DNA of 64,000 nt from CAILZL01 sp050181835 (GTDB taxonomy: Bacteria; Pseudomonadota; Gammaproteobacteria; Steroidobacterales; Steroidobacteraceae): positions 62,001-126,000 of the forward strand of contig JBFXCU010000002.1 of assembly GCA_050181835.1 (NCBI GenBank), written 5' to 3'. Positions 10,224 through 19,341 of this stretch are shown here, one piece after another (the first letter of the stretch is position 1; each line of letters starts with the position of its first letter). Under the pieces are notes generated by a model that did not search any database, was not told the DNA's origin, and saw only the letters and a list, made by a program, of their open reading frames with translations. Both the position numbers and the translations under genes were made by a program.

Positions 10224-11513
10224 ATGAAAACACTAATCTTCCGTTCTGCCCTATTCTTCATGGCGCTGATTGCCCACAGCGCGCTGGCGCAGGACGGCAC
10301 GGTTTCCCGTGGTGAATATGTGGCACGGCTGGCCAACTGTGTTGCCTGCCATTCAGCGCCAGATGGCGCAGCGTTCGCCGGCGGCTTGAAGATGGCTGTG
10401 CCATTTGTCGGCGCTATCTATACCACCAACATCACACCAGACCGCGATACGGGGATCGGCAGTTATACGTTTGCAGATTTTGATGCCGCCATGCGCAAAG
10501 GAGTGGCGAAGGATGGTCATAATCTTTATCCGGCGATGCCCTATCCCTCGTATGCCCGGATGACCGAAGAGGATATTCACGCGCTGTACGATTTTTTCAT
10601 GAACGAAGTACAGCCGGTACGTCAGGCCAACAGGCCTAATGAAGTTCCGGGCTGGAAGAGCATGCGCTGGCCGCTGGCGATCTGGAATTTTTTCTTCCTG
10701 GACGACAAACCCTACAAGGCTAAGGAGAGTCACGATGCCGTGTGGAATCGTGGTGCGTATCTGGTGCAAGGTCCGGGTCACTGTGGTGCCTGTCATACCC
10801 CGCGTGGCCTGCTGTTCCAGGAAAAAGGTACGGATGACTCCGATGCAGATTTCTTGGCGGGTGCGACGCTGGATCACTGGTCGGCTTCCAGTCTGAACAG
10901 CGATATCAACGCCGGTCTGGGTCGCTGGAGCGTGCAGGACATATCCGCTTTCCTCAAAACCGGCAAAAACCAGTTTGGCACGGCATTCGGCACCATGGTG
11001 GAAGTGGTGAACAACAGTACCCACCACATGACGGATGCTGACCTGAATGCCGTCGGTGTTTATCTGAAGTCGCTGCCTGCAGCGCATGAGCGCAATGCCA
11101 CGCCTTGGAGTTATAGCGACGCCACGCTGGCTGCGTTGCGTAGCCCCTTCAGTCAGCCCGGTGCCGCCACCTATTATCAGTACTGTGCATCGTGCCACGC
11201 CGCCAGTGGCAAAGGTTACGCACCGCATCCGCCGCTGGCGGGCAATCCGGTTGTGCTGGACCCCGATCCGGTCTCGCTGATCAATCTCACACTGAATGGT
11301 TCGCTGCGAGTGATCGCGGAGGGTCATCACGCGGTCTACAGCATGCCGTACATGCGTCTGCTGTTATCTGATCAGGAAATTGCCGACGTGGTCACTTTCA
11401 TCCGTAATGGCTGGGGGCACCAGGCCAGCGCCGTCAGGGCGGATCAGGTGACCGTTGTGCGTGAGGCTACCGATCCGGTCAGACATGACACCATCGTACT
11501 GAGGATGAAATAG
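10224..11513 (+). CDS. Triheme cytochrome c, AdhB / gluconate dehydrogenase cytochrome-subunit type
   Basis: Predicted periplasmic electron carrier. The frame is open from 10017, but the ATG at 10224 starts a clear signal peptide (MKTLIFRSALFFMALIAHSA, cleavage after ALA near residue 22), so I chose it. Three CxxCH haem sites are CVACH (residues 39-43), CGACH (in GHCGACHTPRG) and CASCH (in YCASCHAASG), the spacing of the about 430-residue cytochrome subunit of membrane-bound alcohol, gluconate or aldehyde dehydrogenases. Those enzymes pair it with a flavin or quinoprotein subunit, and none is nearby. It lies alone between dnaJ and dapB, so its partner must be elsewhere. Substrate unknown. Confidence 0.85.
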   Translation: MKTLIFRSALFFMALIAHSALAQDGTVSRGEYVARLANCVACHSAPDGAAFAGGLKMAVPFVGAIYTTNITPDRDTGIGSYTFADFDAAMRKGVAKDGHNLYPAMPYPSYARMTEEDIHALYDFFMNEVQPVRQANRPNEVPGWKSMRWPLAIWNFFFLDDKPYKAKESHDAVWNRGAYLVQGPGHCGACHTPRGLLFQEKGTDDSDADFLAGATLDHWSASSLNSDINAGLGRWSVQDISAFLKTGKNQFGTAFGTMVEVVNNSTHHMTDADLNAVGVYLKSLPAAHERNATPWSYSDATLAALRSPFSQPGAATYYQYCASCHAASGKGYAPHPPLAGNPVVLDPDPVSLINLTLNGSLRVIAEGHHAVYSMPYMRLLLSDQEIADVVTFIRNGWGHQASAVRADQVTVVREATDPVRHDTIVLRMK

Positions 11514-11584
11514 TCTGGCGTTGCATGATTCCTGTTCCAGCAACGGTGGAGAGATTGCGCCGTTGTATGTGACTCTGCCGGTTC

Positions 11585-11604
11585 AGGCTGATCGCGCTCA
11601 GCCT
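11585..11604. repeat. Short palindrome with a GTAGGCTG-type end
   Basis: AGGCTGA and TCAGCCT form a perfect 7-bp stem around TCGCGC, and on the minus strand the element begins GTAGGCTGAG. Its end matches the GTAGGCTG ends of the larger palindromes at 38193 and 56759, so it may be a single-arm member of the same intergenic repeat family. It lies in the cytochrome-dapB spacer. Confidence 0.4.
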
Positions 11605-11704
11605 ACACCCACACTGGCACTATGATTTGATCCAGCGCTTTGGCAGTGCGCTGAATTTGCATGCTCACTTACACTTCCTATCCCCTTAGTCTGACGGATT
11701 CGCC

Positions 11705-12514
11705 ATGACACACACAATTCCAATTGCCTTGCTGGGCATCAGTGGCCGCATGGGCCGCGCCTTGATGCAGGCACTCGAAGGCTGCACTGATTTGTCATTG
11801 AGTGGTGCGTTGGCATCAACCAACAGTGTCTGGCTGGGCAAGGATGTCGGTCTGGTAGCGGGATCGCAAACGTTGGGCGTTACCATCACTGCCGATGTGC
11901 AGCAGGCGATTGCCGGGGCGAAGGTCGCCATCGACTTTACCTTGCCGCAGGTTACGCCGATCAATGTGCAGGCCTGTGTGGCCAATGACACCGCACTGGT
12001 GATTGGCACTACCGGACATACTGCCGAGCAGCGCGCCGTCATTGAGCAAGCAGCCAAACTGATTCCCATTGTGCTGGCACCCAACATGAGTGTGGGTGTG
12101 AATCTGTTATTGAAGCTGGCTGAGCTGGCGGCGAAAGCGCTTGATGAAGGCTACGACATCGAAATTTACGAAGCTCATCATCGCAACAAGAAAGATGCGC
12201 CATCGGGCACGGCATTGCGCATCGGTGAAGTGGTGGCCGCTGCGCGTGGTGTGACCTTGAAAGAGCAGGGCGACTTCACTCGTTATGGCGATACCGGCGC
12301 GCGACAACGCGGCCATATCGGTTTTTCAGTCGCGCGTGGTGGCGACATCGTGGGTGATCACACGCTGTTATTTGCGGGCCCCGGTGAGCGCATTGAGCTC
12401 AGTCATCGTGCCCATGATCGTTCCGGCTTTGCACGCGGCGCACTGGTCGCTGCACGCTGGTTGCAGGGCCGCAAGCCGGGTTTGTATTCCATGCAGGATG
12501 TGCTGGGGCTTTAG
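11705..12514 (+). CDS. dapB: 4-hydroxy-tetrahydrodipicolinate reductase
   Basis: Third dedicated step of lysine/diaminopimelate synthesis; cytoplasmic, NAD(P)H-dependent. 269 residues, the usual length. The nucleotide-binding start is IALLGISGRMGRALMQAL (GxxGxMG motif). The catalytic and substrate segment EAHHRNKKDAPSGTAL (about residues 157-172) has the His pair, Lys and SGT loop. The C-terminal helix has IELSHRAHDRSGFARGALVA. Lies between an orphan cytochrome and carA, in the dapB-carA order common in Gammaproteobacteria. Confidence 0.98.
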   Translation: MTHTIPIALLGISGRMGRALMQALEGCTDLSLSGALASTNSVWLGKDVGLVAGSQTLGVTITADVQQAIAGAKVAIDFTLPQVTPINVQACVANDTALVIGTTGHTAEQRAVIEQAAKLIPIVLAPNMSVGVNLLLKLAELAAKALDEGYDIEIYEAHHRNKKDAPSGTALRIGEVVAAARGVTLKEQGDFTRYGDTGARQRGHIGFSVARGGDIVGDHTLLFAGPGERIELSHRAHDRSGFARGALVAARWLQGRKPGLYSMQDVLGL

Positions 12515-12945
12515 AGATCTGATTTACTGCGGTAGTTAGGTATTTGAGGCTAAGGATGATGCGATGACCTATCACGCGCAACGCGCTTTGGAGTTACTAC
12601 GAATCGGATGAAGTCCAACAAGCCGAATTGCATGCCTCCCCTGATATGTGTGCGTATGTGCGCGTTCGCCGGTAGTGTGCCGACCCTTCATGAAGTGATT
12701 TGTCTGCGCGCTGCAGGCTGTTGCAAGCTGGATCACTGTTTGTCAACACATCATCAACCGATTTTCAGCAAGTATTCCGATAGACCCGGTGGCGCTGCTC
12801 GCGTACACTGCGTCACTTAGCACGCGGGTGATTTTTTTGTTTGGGATCGGCATCTGCCAATCTCTCCTTCCGTATGCCTGCTTCCATGGTTTGAGCTAAC
12901 AAACCAATTTCTTAAAGCTTGCTTAACGTAAGGGGCTGCACGCTA
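12515..12945. other. 431-bp spacer between dapB and carA, no gene recognised
   Basis: Contains only weak open frames: a possible 15-codon ATG frame near 12564 and an unconvincing 70-codon frame from 12608 with no family resemblance. A small 6-bp hairpin, GGTTTG and CAAACC, lies at 12888-12905, 40 bp before carA. A poor promoter-like pair (TTGAGC, 16 nt, TAAAGC) overlaps it. This is where carAB control (arginine or pyrimidine) would act, but no known operator was recognised. Confidence 0.4.
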
Positions 12946-14115
12946 ATGAGCTCTGCATTTGCGGTTCTTGCACTTGAGGACGGCACCGTTTTTCACGGTC
13001 GTTCAATTGGTGCCAAAGGTAATACAACGGGCGAGGTGGTGTTCAATACTGCCATGACCGGCTATCAGGAAGTCCTCACGGATCCTTCCTATTCACGTCA
13101 ATTGGTGACGTTGACTTATCCCCACATTGGCAATACCGGCACCAATGCCGAGGACATGGAGTCCAGTGCGATTTATGCTGCTGGATTGATTATTCGTGAT
13201 TTACCCTTGCTGCATTCAAGCTGGCGTGCCAGCGAGTCGCTTGACAGCTTTTTGGTGCGCGGCAAGGTGGTGGCGATTGCCGATATTGATACTCGCAAGT
13301 TGACGCGTATCTTGCGTGAAAAGGGCGCGCAATCAGGCTGCATCATGGCGGGTGAGAAAATTGATCCTGCGGTGGCGGTGTTGGCGGCAAAAAAATTTCC
13401 TGGCCTCAAGGGCATGGATTTGGCCAAGGTGGTCAGTACCAAGCAGGCCTATCAGTGGAATGACGGCACACATTGGGGCAGTGAGGTCAGTCCACCAATC
13501 CGTCCCGGTCAGCGCAAGCATGTGGTTGCCTATGACTTTGGGGTGAAGCGCAATATTTTACGGTTGCTGGCGGATTCAGGCTGTCGCTTGACGGTGGTGC
13601 CAGCGCAGACCTCAGCACAGGAGGTGCTGGCTATGAATCCCGATGGTATTTTCCTTTCAAATGGCCCTGGTGATCCCGAGCCATGTCACTACGCCATCGA
13701 AGCAATTCAGCAATTTCTGAAAACTGATGTACCGGTGTTTGGGATTTGTCTTGGTCACCAGTTACTGGGGCTCGCCAGTGGTGCGAAAACCATCAAGATG
13801 AAATTTGGCCACCATGGTGCAAACCATCCAGTGCTAGATGTCGACAGTGGTCAGGTGGCGATTTCCAGCCAGAATCATGGTTTTGCGGTGGATGAAGCCA
13901 GCTTACCGAAAACTATGCGCGCCACGCATCGCTCGTTGTTTGACGGTTCGTTGCAAGGTATCGCTCATATTGAACGACCAGCTTTCAGCTTTCAGGGTCA
14001 TCCGGAGGCTGCTCCAGGGCCACACGAGTTACAAGGTCTGTTTGCCAAATTCATGAATCTGATAGAGCAGCGTGCGGCGATGAACGGTGGACAACGTCGC
14101 GCGGTTGCTGAATGA
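12946..14115 (+). CDS. carA: Carbamoyl-phosphate synthase small (glutaminase) subunit
   Basis: Releases ammonia from glutamine for CarB; the product feeds arginine and pyrimidine synthesis. The frame is open to a TTG at 12919, but the ATG at 12946 (MSSAFAVLALEDG) with AAGGGG upstream is chosen. 389 residues. The N-terminal domain has MTGYQEVLTDPSYSRQLVTL. The class I amidotransferase domain has FLSNGPGDPEPC, the nucleophile in FGICLGHQLLGLA, and SFQGHPEAAPGPHE with the catalytic His/Glu. Followed after 51 bp by carB. Confidence 0.98.
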   Translation: MSSAFAVLALEDGTVFHGRSIGAKGNTTGEVVFNTAMTGYQEVLTDPSYSRQLVTLTYPHIGNTGTNAEDMESSAIYAAGLIIRDLPLLHSSWRASESLDSFLVRGKVVAIADIDTRKLTRILREKGAQSGCIMAGEKIDPAVAVLAAKKFPGLKGMDLAKVVSTKQAYQWNDGTHWGSEVSPPIRPGQRKHVVAYDFGVKRNILRLLADSGCRLTVVPAQTSAQEVLAMNPDGIFLSNGPGDPEPCHYAIEAIQQFLKTDVPVFGICLGHQLLGLASGAKTIKMKFGHHGANHPVLDVDSGQVAISSQNHGFAVDEASLPKTMRATHRSLFDGSLQGIAHIERPAFSFQGHPEAAPGPHELQGLFAKFMNLIEQRAAMNGGQRRAVAE

Positions 14116-14166
14116 CTCGACCTGTTTCAATGACTAAGAACCAAGCTTAAGGCGCAAGACGACGCG

Positions 14167-17100
14167 ATGCCAAAACGTACTGACATCAACAGCATTCTGA
14201 TTCTCGGCGCGGGTCCTATCGTGATCGGGCAGGCATGCGAATTCGATTACTCGGGTGCGCAGGCGTGTAAGGCGCTACGCGAAGAGGGGTACCGGGTCAT
14301 TCTGGTGAACTCTAATCCGGCCACCATCATGACCGACCCGGAGATGGCCGATGCAGTGTATATCGAACCGGTGCACTGGCGCACGGTGGAACGAATTATT
14401 GCCAAAGAGAAACCAGATGCCCTGCTGCCCACCATGGGTGGCCAGACGGCATTGAACTGCGCGCTGGATCTGGTGCGTGAAGGCGTGCTGGAAAAGTACG
14501 GCGTGGAAATGATCGCAGCGTCACGCGATGCCATCGACATGGCCGAGGATCGTGAAAAATTCCGTAACGCCATGCGTGAGATCGGTCTGGAAAGCCCCCG
14601 CTCGCGTATTGCACATACCATGGAAGAAGCGCACGCAGTGCAGGCCGAAATTGGCTATCCCACGGTGATCCGTCCATCCTTCACCATGGGTGGTTCGGGC
14701 GGTGGCATTGCCTACAATCGTGAAGAGTTCATCGAAATTGTCGAGCGTGGTCTGGATGCGTCGCCCACCAGCGAAGTGTTGCTGGAAGAATCTGTCATCG
14801 GCTGGAAAGAGTTTGAGATGGAGGTGGTGCGCGACCGCAAGGACAACTGCATCATTGTTTGTTCCATCGAAAACTTTGATCCGATGGGGGTACATACCGG
14901 CGATTCGATCACGGTGGCACCGGCACAAACACTTACAGACCGCGAGTATCAACGCCTGCGTGATGCCTCGATTGCGGTATTGCGCAAGATCGGTGTGGAA
15001 TGTGGCGGCTCCAATGTGCAGTTTGCCGTCAGTCCTTACGATGGGCGCGTGCTGGTCATTGAGATGAATCCGCGTGTGTCGCGCTCGTCGGCACTAGCCT
15101 CTAAAGCAACCGGTTTTCCGATTGCCAAGATTGCTGCCAAGCTGGCAGTGGGCTATACCCTTGATGAATTAAAGAACGACATCACCGGTGGAGCCACCCC
15201 GGCATCGTTCGAACCCAGTATTGATTACGTGGTTACCAAAATTCCACGATTCACCTTTGAGAAATTTCCCGGTGCCAATATCAGGCTGACGACGCAGATG
15301 AAATCTGTCGGTGAAGTCATGGCAATTGGCCGCACCTTTCAGGAGTCGTTGCAAAAGGCATTACGTGGTTTGGAAGTCGGCATTGATGGTTTGACGCCGA
15401 TCCTGAAAATGCCGCTGTCAGACAGCGACGCCAACTTGTTGCGTGAAGAACTACGCATGCCAGCGGCTGAGCGTATCCGTTATGTGGCGGACGCCTTCCG
15501 TGCCGGCTGGTCGCTGCAAGAAGTACATAAGCAGAGTTATATTGATCCGTGGTTCCTGGTGCAACTGGAAGACCTCGTCAAGGAAGAGCAGCGCGTTGCG
15601 GCAGAAGGGCTCGAATCACTTGCAGTGGATCGGTTGCGGCAACTCAAGCGTAAGGGGTTTGCGGATAGTCGTTTGGCCAAACTGATCGGTACCGATGAAT
15701 CCTCAGTACGTCGCCGTCGTCTGCGTTTGGGTGTGCGTCCGGTGTACAAGCGCGTCGACACTTGTGCCGCTGAGTTTGCAACCTCGACAGCCTATATGTA
15801 TTCCACTTACGAAGAAGAGTGCGAATCACAGCCGACCGATAACAAGAAAATTATGATTCTCGGTGGCGGCCCGAATCGCATTGGCCAAGGCATTGAATTT
15901 GACTACTGCTGTGTACACGCCGCATTTGCACTACGTGACGCTGGTTATGAAACCATCATGGTCAATTGCAATCCGGAAACAGTGTCAACTGATTACGACA
16001 CCTCGGATCGGTTGTATTTCGAGCCGTTGACCTTTGAAGATGTCATGGAAATCATCGACAAGGAAAAGCCGGTGGGTGTCATTGTGCAGTATGGTGGTCA
16101 GACGCCACTGAAATTGTGTCGTGCGCTCGAGGCTGCGGGTGCGCCGATCATTGGTACCTCACCAGATGCGATCGATGTCGCTGAAGACCGTGAGCGCTTC
16201 CAGCAGCTAGTCACGCAACTGGGCTTGCGGCAGCCGCCTAATCGCACTGCGCGCACCGAAGAGGCGGCGGTACAGGCGGCGCGTGAGATTGGTTATCCAT
16301 TAGTAGTGCGACCGTCCTATGTGCTGGGTGGTCGCGCCATGGAAGTGGTGTTCAGCGAAGACGATCTGCGGGTGTACATGACTGAAGCGGTTACCGTGTC
16401 GAATGACAGCCCGGTGCTGCTGGATCGGTTTTTGGATGTGGCGATTGAAGTTGATGTTGATGCTATTTGCGATGGGGATAACGTTTATATCGGCGGCATC
16501 ATGGAGCATATTGAACAGGCTGGCGTGCACTCTGGTGACTCCAGTTGCTCGCTGCCACCTAACAGCCTCAGTGCAGAATTACAGGCGGAACTGAAAGTGC
16601 AGACGCGCAAGCTGGCGCTGGGTTTGAAAGTACGTGGCTTGATGAATATCCAGTTCGCCATTCAGAACAGCATCATCTATGTGCTGGAAGTAAACCCGCG
16701 TGCCTCGCGCACCGTGCCATTTGTGTCTAAGGCAACTGGCGTACCGCTAGCCAAGCTGGCGGCGCGAGTAATGGTCGGTGAAAAACTCAAGGATCTGGAT
16801 TTGCTCAGAGAACGGACGATGCCATTCTTTGCTGTGAAAGAAGCAGTATTCCCTTTCGCCAAGTTTCCCGAAGCCGATCCGATCCTCGGTCCGGAAATGA
16901 AATCCACTGGCGAGGTCATGGGTACGGGGCGCAGTTTTGGTGAGGCATATGCCAAGGCACAACTGGCATCAAGCATCGATTTGCCGACTCGCGGGGTATG
17001 TCTGATTAGTGTGCGTGAACGTGATAAAGCGCTGGCGGCAGAGCTTGCCAGCAAGTTGGTAGCACGCGGCTTTGAGATCGTTGCGACGGCGGGCACAGCG

Positions 17101-17388
17101 GCGATTATTGCTGCAGCCGGCATTCAAGTGCGCTCCGTAAATAAGGTGCGTGAAGGCCGTCCGCACATCGTCGACATGATCAAGAATGATGAAATTGCCT
17201 TGATTATCAATACTACCGAAGGCAAACAGGCTACGCTGGAGTCGCGTTCAATTCGTCGTGAAGCGGTGCATCGTAAAGTGACTTATTTCACCACCATCAA
17301 TGCGGCATTTGCGACGTGTGAGGCACTGGATCATCTGGACTCACCGGAAGTAAATCTGTTGCAAGACTTGCATAGAGAGGTTGTCTAA
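14167..17388 (+). CDS. carB: Carbamoyl-phosphate synthase large subunit
   Basis: Makes carbamoyl phosphate from bicarbonate, ammonia and two ATP. 1073 residues, full length. Two homologous ATP-grasp halves are seen. The first starts ILILGAGPIVIGQACEFDYS; the second starts MILGGGPNRIGQGIEFDYCC near residue 562. Each has its FTMGGSGGG or YVLGGRAMEV loop and an EMNPRVSRSS or EVNPRASRTV metal site. The C-terminal MGS-like allosteric domain (from about residue 935) ends in a helix DLHREVV. The stop codon overlaps the greA start by one base, so carB and greA are cotranscribed. Confidence 0.99.
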   Translation: MPKRTDINSILILGAGPIVIGQACEFDYSGAQACKALREEGYRVILVNSNPATIMTDPEMADAVYIEPVHWRTVERIIAKEKPDALLPTMGGQTALNCALDLVREGVLEKYGVEMIAASRDAIDMAEDREKFRNAMREIGLESPRSRIAHTMEEAHAVQAEIGYPTVIRPSFTMGGSGGGIAYNREEFIEIVERGLDASPTSEVLLEESVIGWKEFEMEVVRDRKDNCIIVCSIENFDPMGVHTGDSITVAPAQTLTDREYQRLRDASIAVLRKIGVECGGSNVQFAVSPYDGRVLVIEMNPRVSRSSALASKATGFPIAKIAAKLAVGYTLDELKNDITGGATPASFEPSIDYVVTKIPRFTFEKFPGANIRLTTQMKSVGEVMAIGRTFQESLQKALRGLEVGIDGLTPILKMPLSDSDANLLREELRMPAAERIRYVADAFRAGWSLQEVHKQSYIDPWFLVQLEDLVKEEQRVAAEGLESLAVDRLRQLKRKGFADSRLAKLIGTDESSVRRRRLRLGVRPVYKRVDTCAAEFATSTAYMYSTYEEECESQPTDNKKIMILGGGPNRIGQGIEFDYCCVHAAFALRDAGYETIMVNCNPETVSTDYDTSDRLYFEPLTFEDVMEIIDKEKPVGVIVQYGGQTPLKLCRALEAAGAPIIGTSPDAIDVAEDRERFQQLVTQLGLRQPPNRTARTEEAAVQAAREIGYPLVVRPSYVLGGRAMEVVFSEDDLRVYMTEAVTVSNDSPVLLDRFLDVAIEVDVDAICDGDNVYIGGIMEHIEQAGVHSGDSSCSLPPNSLSAELQAELKVQTRKLALGLKVRGLMNIQFAIQNSIIYVLEVNPRASRTVPFVSKATGVPLAKLAARVMVGEKLKDLDLLRERTMPFFAVKEAVFPFAKFPEADPILGPEMKSTGEVMGTGRSFGEAYAKAQLASSIDLPTRGVCLISVRERDKALAAELASKLVARGFEIVATAGTAAIIAAAGIQVRSVNKVREGRPHIVDMIKNDEIALIINTTEGKQATLESRSIRREAVHRKVTYFTTINAAFATCEALDHLDSPEVNLLQDLHREVV

Positions 17389-17864
17389 TGAAACGCGCTC
17401 CCATGACGTTGAAAGGTGCTGAGCGCTTACGGCTTGAGTTGAAGCGTCTCAAGGGGGAGGAGCGGCCGCGCATCATTCAGGAAATTGCGGAAGCGCGCAG
17501 CCACGGTGATTTGAGTGAAAATGCTGAGTATGCAGCGGCGCGCGAAGCACAAAGCTTCACCGAAGGTCGTATCAAGGATCTGGAAGCGCATTTGTCGAAT
17601 TCTGAGATTATTGACGTGGTTGGCGTGGCTGCAGGTGAGCGCGTGGTATTTGGCGCGACAGTTGAGTTGGAGCCAGAAGACGGTGGTAAAACAGTGGTTT
17701 ATCAACTTGTCGGTGACGCCGAGGCTGACATCAAGGCGGGCTTGATTTCGGTATCGTCACCAATTGCTCGTGCCGTCATCGGTAAAAGTGTCGGCGATGA
17801 AGTAGATGTCAGTGCGCCGAATGGCGTGCGCAGTTACGAAATCGTTGCCGTCAGGTATGTGTAG
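17388..17864 (+). CDS. greA: Transcription elongation factor GreA
   Basis: Rescues backtracked RNA polymerase by stimulating transcript cleavage. 158 residues. The N-terminal antiparallel coiled coil (1-75) carries the acidic tip EARSHGDLSENAEYAAAREA. The C-terminal FKBP-like domain has VVGVAAGERVVFGATVEL and ISVSSPIARAVIGKSVGDEV. The start MKRAPMTLKGAERL matches E. coli GreA layout (MTLRGAEKL after five residues). Its ATG shares a base with the carB stop, and the next frame starts inside its last codons, so translation is probably coupled across carB-greA-DUF4149. Confidence 0.98.
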   Translation: MKRAPMTLKGAERLRLELKRLKGEERPRIIQEIAEARSHGDLSENAEYAAAREAQSFTEGRIKDLEAHLSNSEIIDVVGVAAGERVVFGATVELEPEDGGKTVVYQLVGDAEADIKAGLISVSSPIARAVIGKSVGDEVDVSAPNGVRSYEIVAVRYV

Positions 17865-18279
17865 GGCGGAGCGCCTCGCGGCAGTGCTGCTCGCCGCCTG
17901 GGCGGGTGGGCTGTGGACGGTTTGCGGAATAGTGGTGCCGGGGCTGTTTTGGTTGATCGACGACAACAAACTGGCTGGATCAGTCGCGGCGCAGTTTTTT
18001 TACGCGGAAACTTTTTTCAGTTTGTTGTTTGGTTCGATGTACTGGGCGTTGCGGCGTCAGGTGCTGGACGTGTTGAATAAACGGTGTCTGCTAACAGCTA
18101 TGGCCGCGCCGCTGGTGTTTTTTCTGCTGCTAACACCATGGATGAATGCGGCGCGTGCAGCTGGCAATATGGCTCGCTTTGGCCAATTGCACGGTCTCGC
18201 TAGTTTGTTGTTCCTCATCGCCTGCGTGGCGGTGGGAGTGTTGGTGTGGCGGGCGTCGTTTACGCGTCCGGCAGCATGA
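17857..18279 (+). CDS. DUF4149-like integral membrane protein
   Basis: A 140-residue protein with about four hydrophobic segments: LAAVLLAAWAGGLWTVCGIV, an AETFFSLLFGSMYWAL stretch, MAAPLVFFLLLTPWM, and LHGLASLLFLIACVAVGVLV. The pattern, size and position after greA fit the DUF4149 family (inner membrane, function unknown). The start at 17857 overlaps the greA end by 8 bp; the frame is open to 17806 but the longer start would sit well inside greA. The 3' end overlaps the convergent yhbY by 20 bp, so the two transcripts are complementary at their ends. Confidence 0.75.
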   Translation: MCRAERLAAVLLAAWAGGLWTVCGIVVPGLFWLIDDNKLAGSVAAQFFYAETFFSLLFGSMYWALRRQVLDVLNKRCLLTAMAAPLVFFLLLTPWMNAARAAGNMARFGQLHGLASLLFLIACVAVGVLVWRASFTRPAA

Positions 18280-18571
18280 TTTTTGGCTTCTCTTGGTTGG
18301 AGCGATAAAAAACGCCAACATTGCCGATGCGTTGCACTAATTCACTATGAGTGGCTTTTATCAGCGTATCAAATACTGTGTCGCGAGCAGCACGATCAGC
18401 TAGGCGCGCACGTACCTTGACCAGTTCATGACTGCTTAACGCCCCATCGAGTTCACGGGTAATGGCTGCGAGCTTGCCGGGTTCGCCGATGGCGTTGCCG
18501 ACCATCACGATTGGGTGCAAGGGATGAGCCAGTCGACGTAGGTGCTTTTTCTGATTTTCAGTGAGTGACAT
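18260..18571 (-). CDS. yhbY: YhbY family RNA-binding protein (CRM domain)
   Basis: Small CRM-domain protein that associates with pre-50S ribosomal particles in E. coli. 103 residues: MSLTENQKKHLRRLAHPLHP, then IVMVGNAIGEPGKLAAITRE with a GxxG-type RNA-binding loop, ALSSHELVKVRARLADRAAR and GNVGVFYRSNQEKPKI at the end. Lies divergent from rlmE, a classic pairing in Gammaproteobacteria. Its 3' end overlaps the convergent DUF4149 gene by 20 bp. Confidence 0.95.
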   Translation of the reverse strand: MSLTENQKKHLRRLAHPLHPIVMVGNAIGEPGKLAAITRELDGALSSHELVKVRARLADRAARDTVFDTLIKATHSELVQRIGNVGVFYRSNQEKPKIMLPDA

Positions 18572-18637
18572 GTTGATGTGCTGTTGAGGCGGTTAGTTAA
18601 CCGTTATTGTCGACCGTAGAGTTTAACCGTATCGATC

Positions 18638-19264
18638 ATGCCAAAACGAACCAAATCTAGCGCCCGCTGGCTGGAAGAACATGAAAGTGACCCATTTGTA
18701 AAAGCGGCGCGTGCTGCAGGCTATCGCTCGCGTGCGGTTTACAAGTTGGAGGAACTACAAAAAACTGATCGCTTGCTCAGGCCGGGCATGAGTGTGGTCG
18801 ATTTAGGTGCGGCACCGGGTGGTTGGAGCCAGTACTGTGCGCGCTTGCTACATGGCAAGGGACGGATTGTGGCGCTGGATATCCTGCCCATGGATGCCAT
18901 TATGGGAGTGGAGTTCATTCAGGGTGATTTCGGCAGCGATGCAGTGTTCGCAGCGCTGATGGAGCAGCTGGGAACTGACAAAGTGGACCTTGTATTGTCG
19001 GACATCGCCCCCAATATGACTGGTATGCCCGACGTTGATCATTTGCGGGCAATGCACTTGGTTGAGCTGACTTTGGACTTTGCCGAACGCAGTTTGAAAC
19101 CTGGTGGCGATTATCTGGTCAAATTGTTTCAGGGCCGGGATTTCCAACCTTTCATGAAGCGCTTGCGGGGTTTGTTTGAAACTGTGAAGACCCGTAAGCC
19201 CAAGGCATCACGGGCGCGTAGTGCCGAGCTGTATGTGTTGGCGCGTGGCTTTCGGATGGTGTAG
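18638..19264 (+). CDS. rlmE: 23S rRNA (uridine-2'-O)-methyltransferase RlmE (FtsJ/RrmJ)
   Basis: SAM-dependent 2'-O-methylation of U2552 in the 23S rRNA A loop. 208 residues. A basic N-terminus RTKSSARWLEEHESDPFVK precedes the SAM-binding motif VVDLGAAPGGWSQYCARLL (about residues 51-69). Then come LVLSDIAPNMTGMPDVDH and the catalytic Lys region DYLVKLFQGRDFQPF, ending SRARSAELYVLARGFRMV. Followed by ftsH, the heat-shock-linked rlmE-ftsH order of E. coli. Confidence 0.98.
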   Translation: MPKRTKSSARWLEEHESDPFVKAARAAGYRSRAVYKLEELQKTDRLLRPGMSVVDLGAAPGGWSQYCARLLHGKGRIVALDILPMDAIMGVEFIQGDFGSDAVFAALMEQLGTDKVDLVLSDIAPNMTGMPDVDHLRAMHLVELTLDFAERSLKPGGDYLVKLFQGRDFQPFMKRLRGLFETVKTRKPKASRARSAELYVLARGFRMV

Positions 19265-19305
19265 TGTCGATTATGCTATTTATTGCAAATGTCGCCGTGA
19301 AAATT

Positions 19306-19317
19306 GCCTGATCAGGC
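19306..19317. other. 12-bp perfect palindrome upstream of ftsH
   Basis: GCCTGATCAGGC is a perfect dyad 25 bp before the ftsH start codon, between rlmE and ftsH, in an AT-flanked context. It could be a protein-binding site or a small mRNA hairpin. No factor is recognised. Confidence 0.4.
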
Positions 19318-19341
19318 TAATTCGGTGATGAGGAGCTTGTC

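Noticed and set aside
12608..12820. 70-codon frame in the dapB-carA spacer
   Set aside because: Composition and residues look random, no ribosome site and no similarity to any family I know.
12889..12918. carA promoter TTGAGC-N16-TAAAGC
   Set aside because: Only four and three of six consensus bases match and it overlaps a small hairpin; too weak to call.
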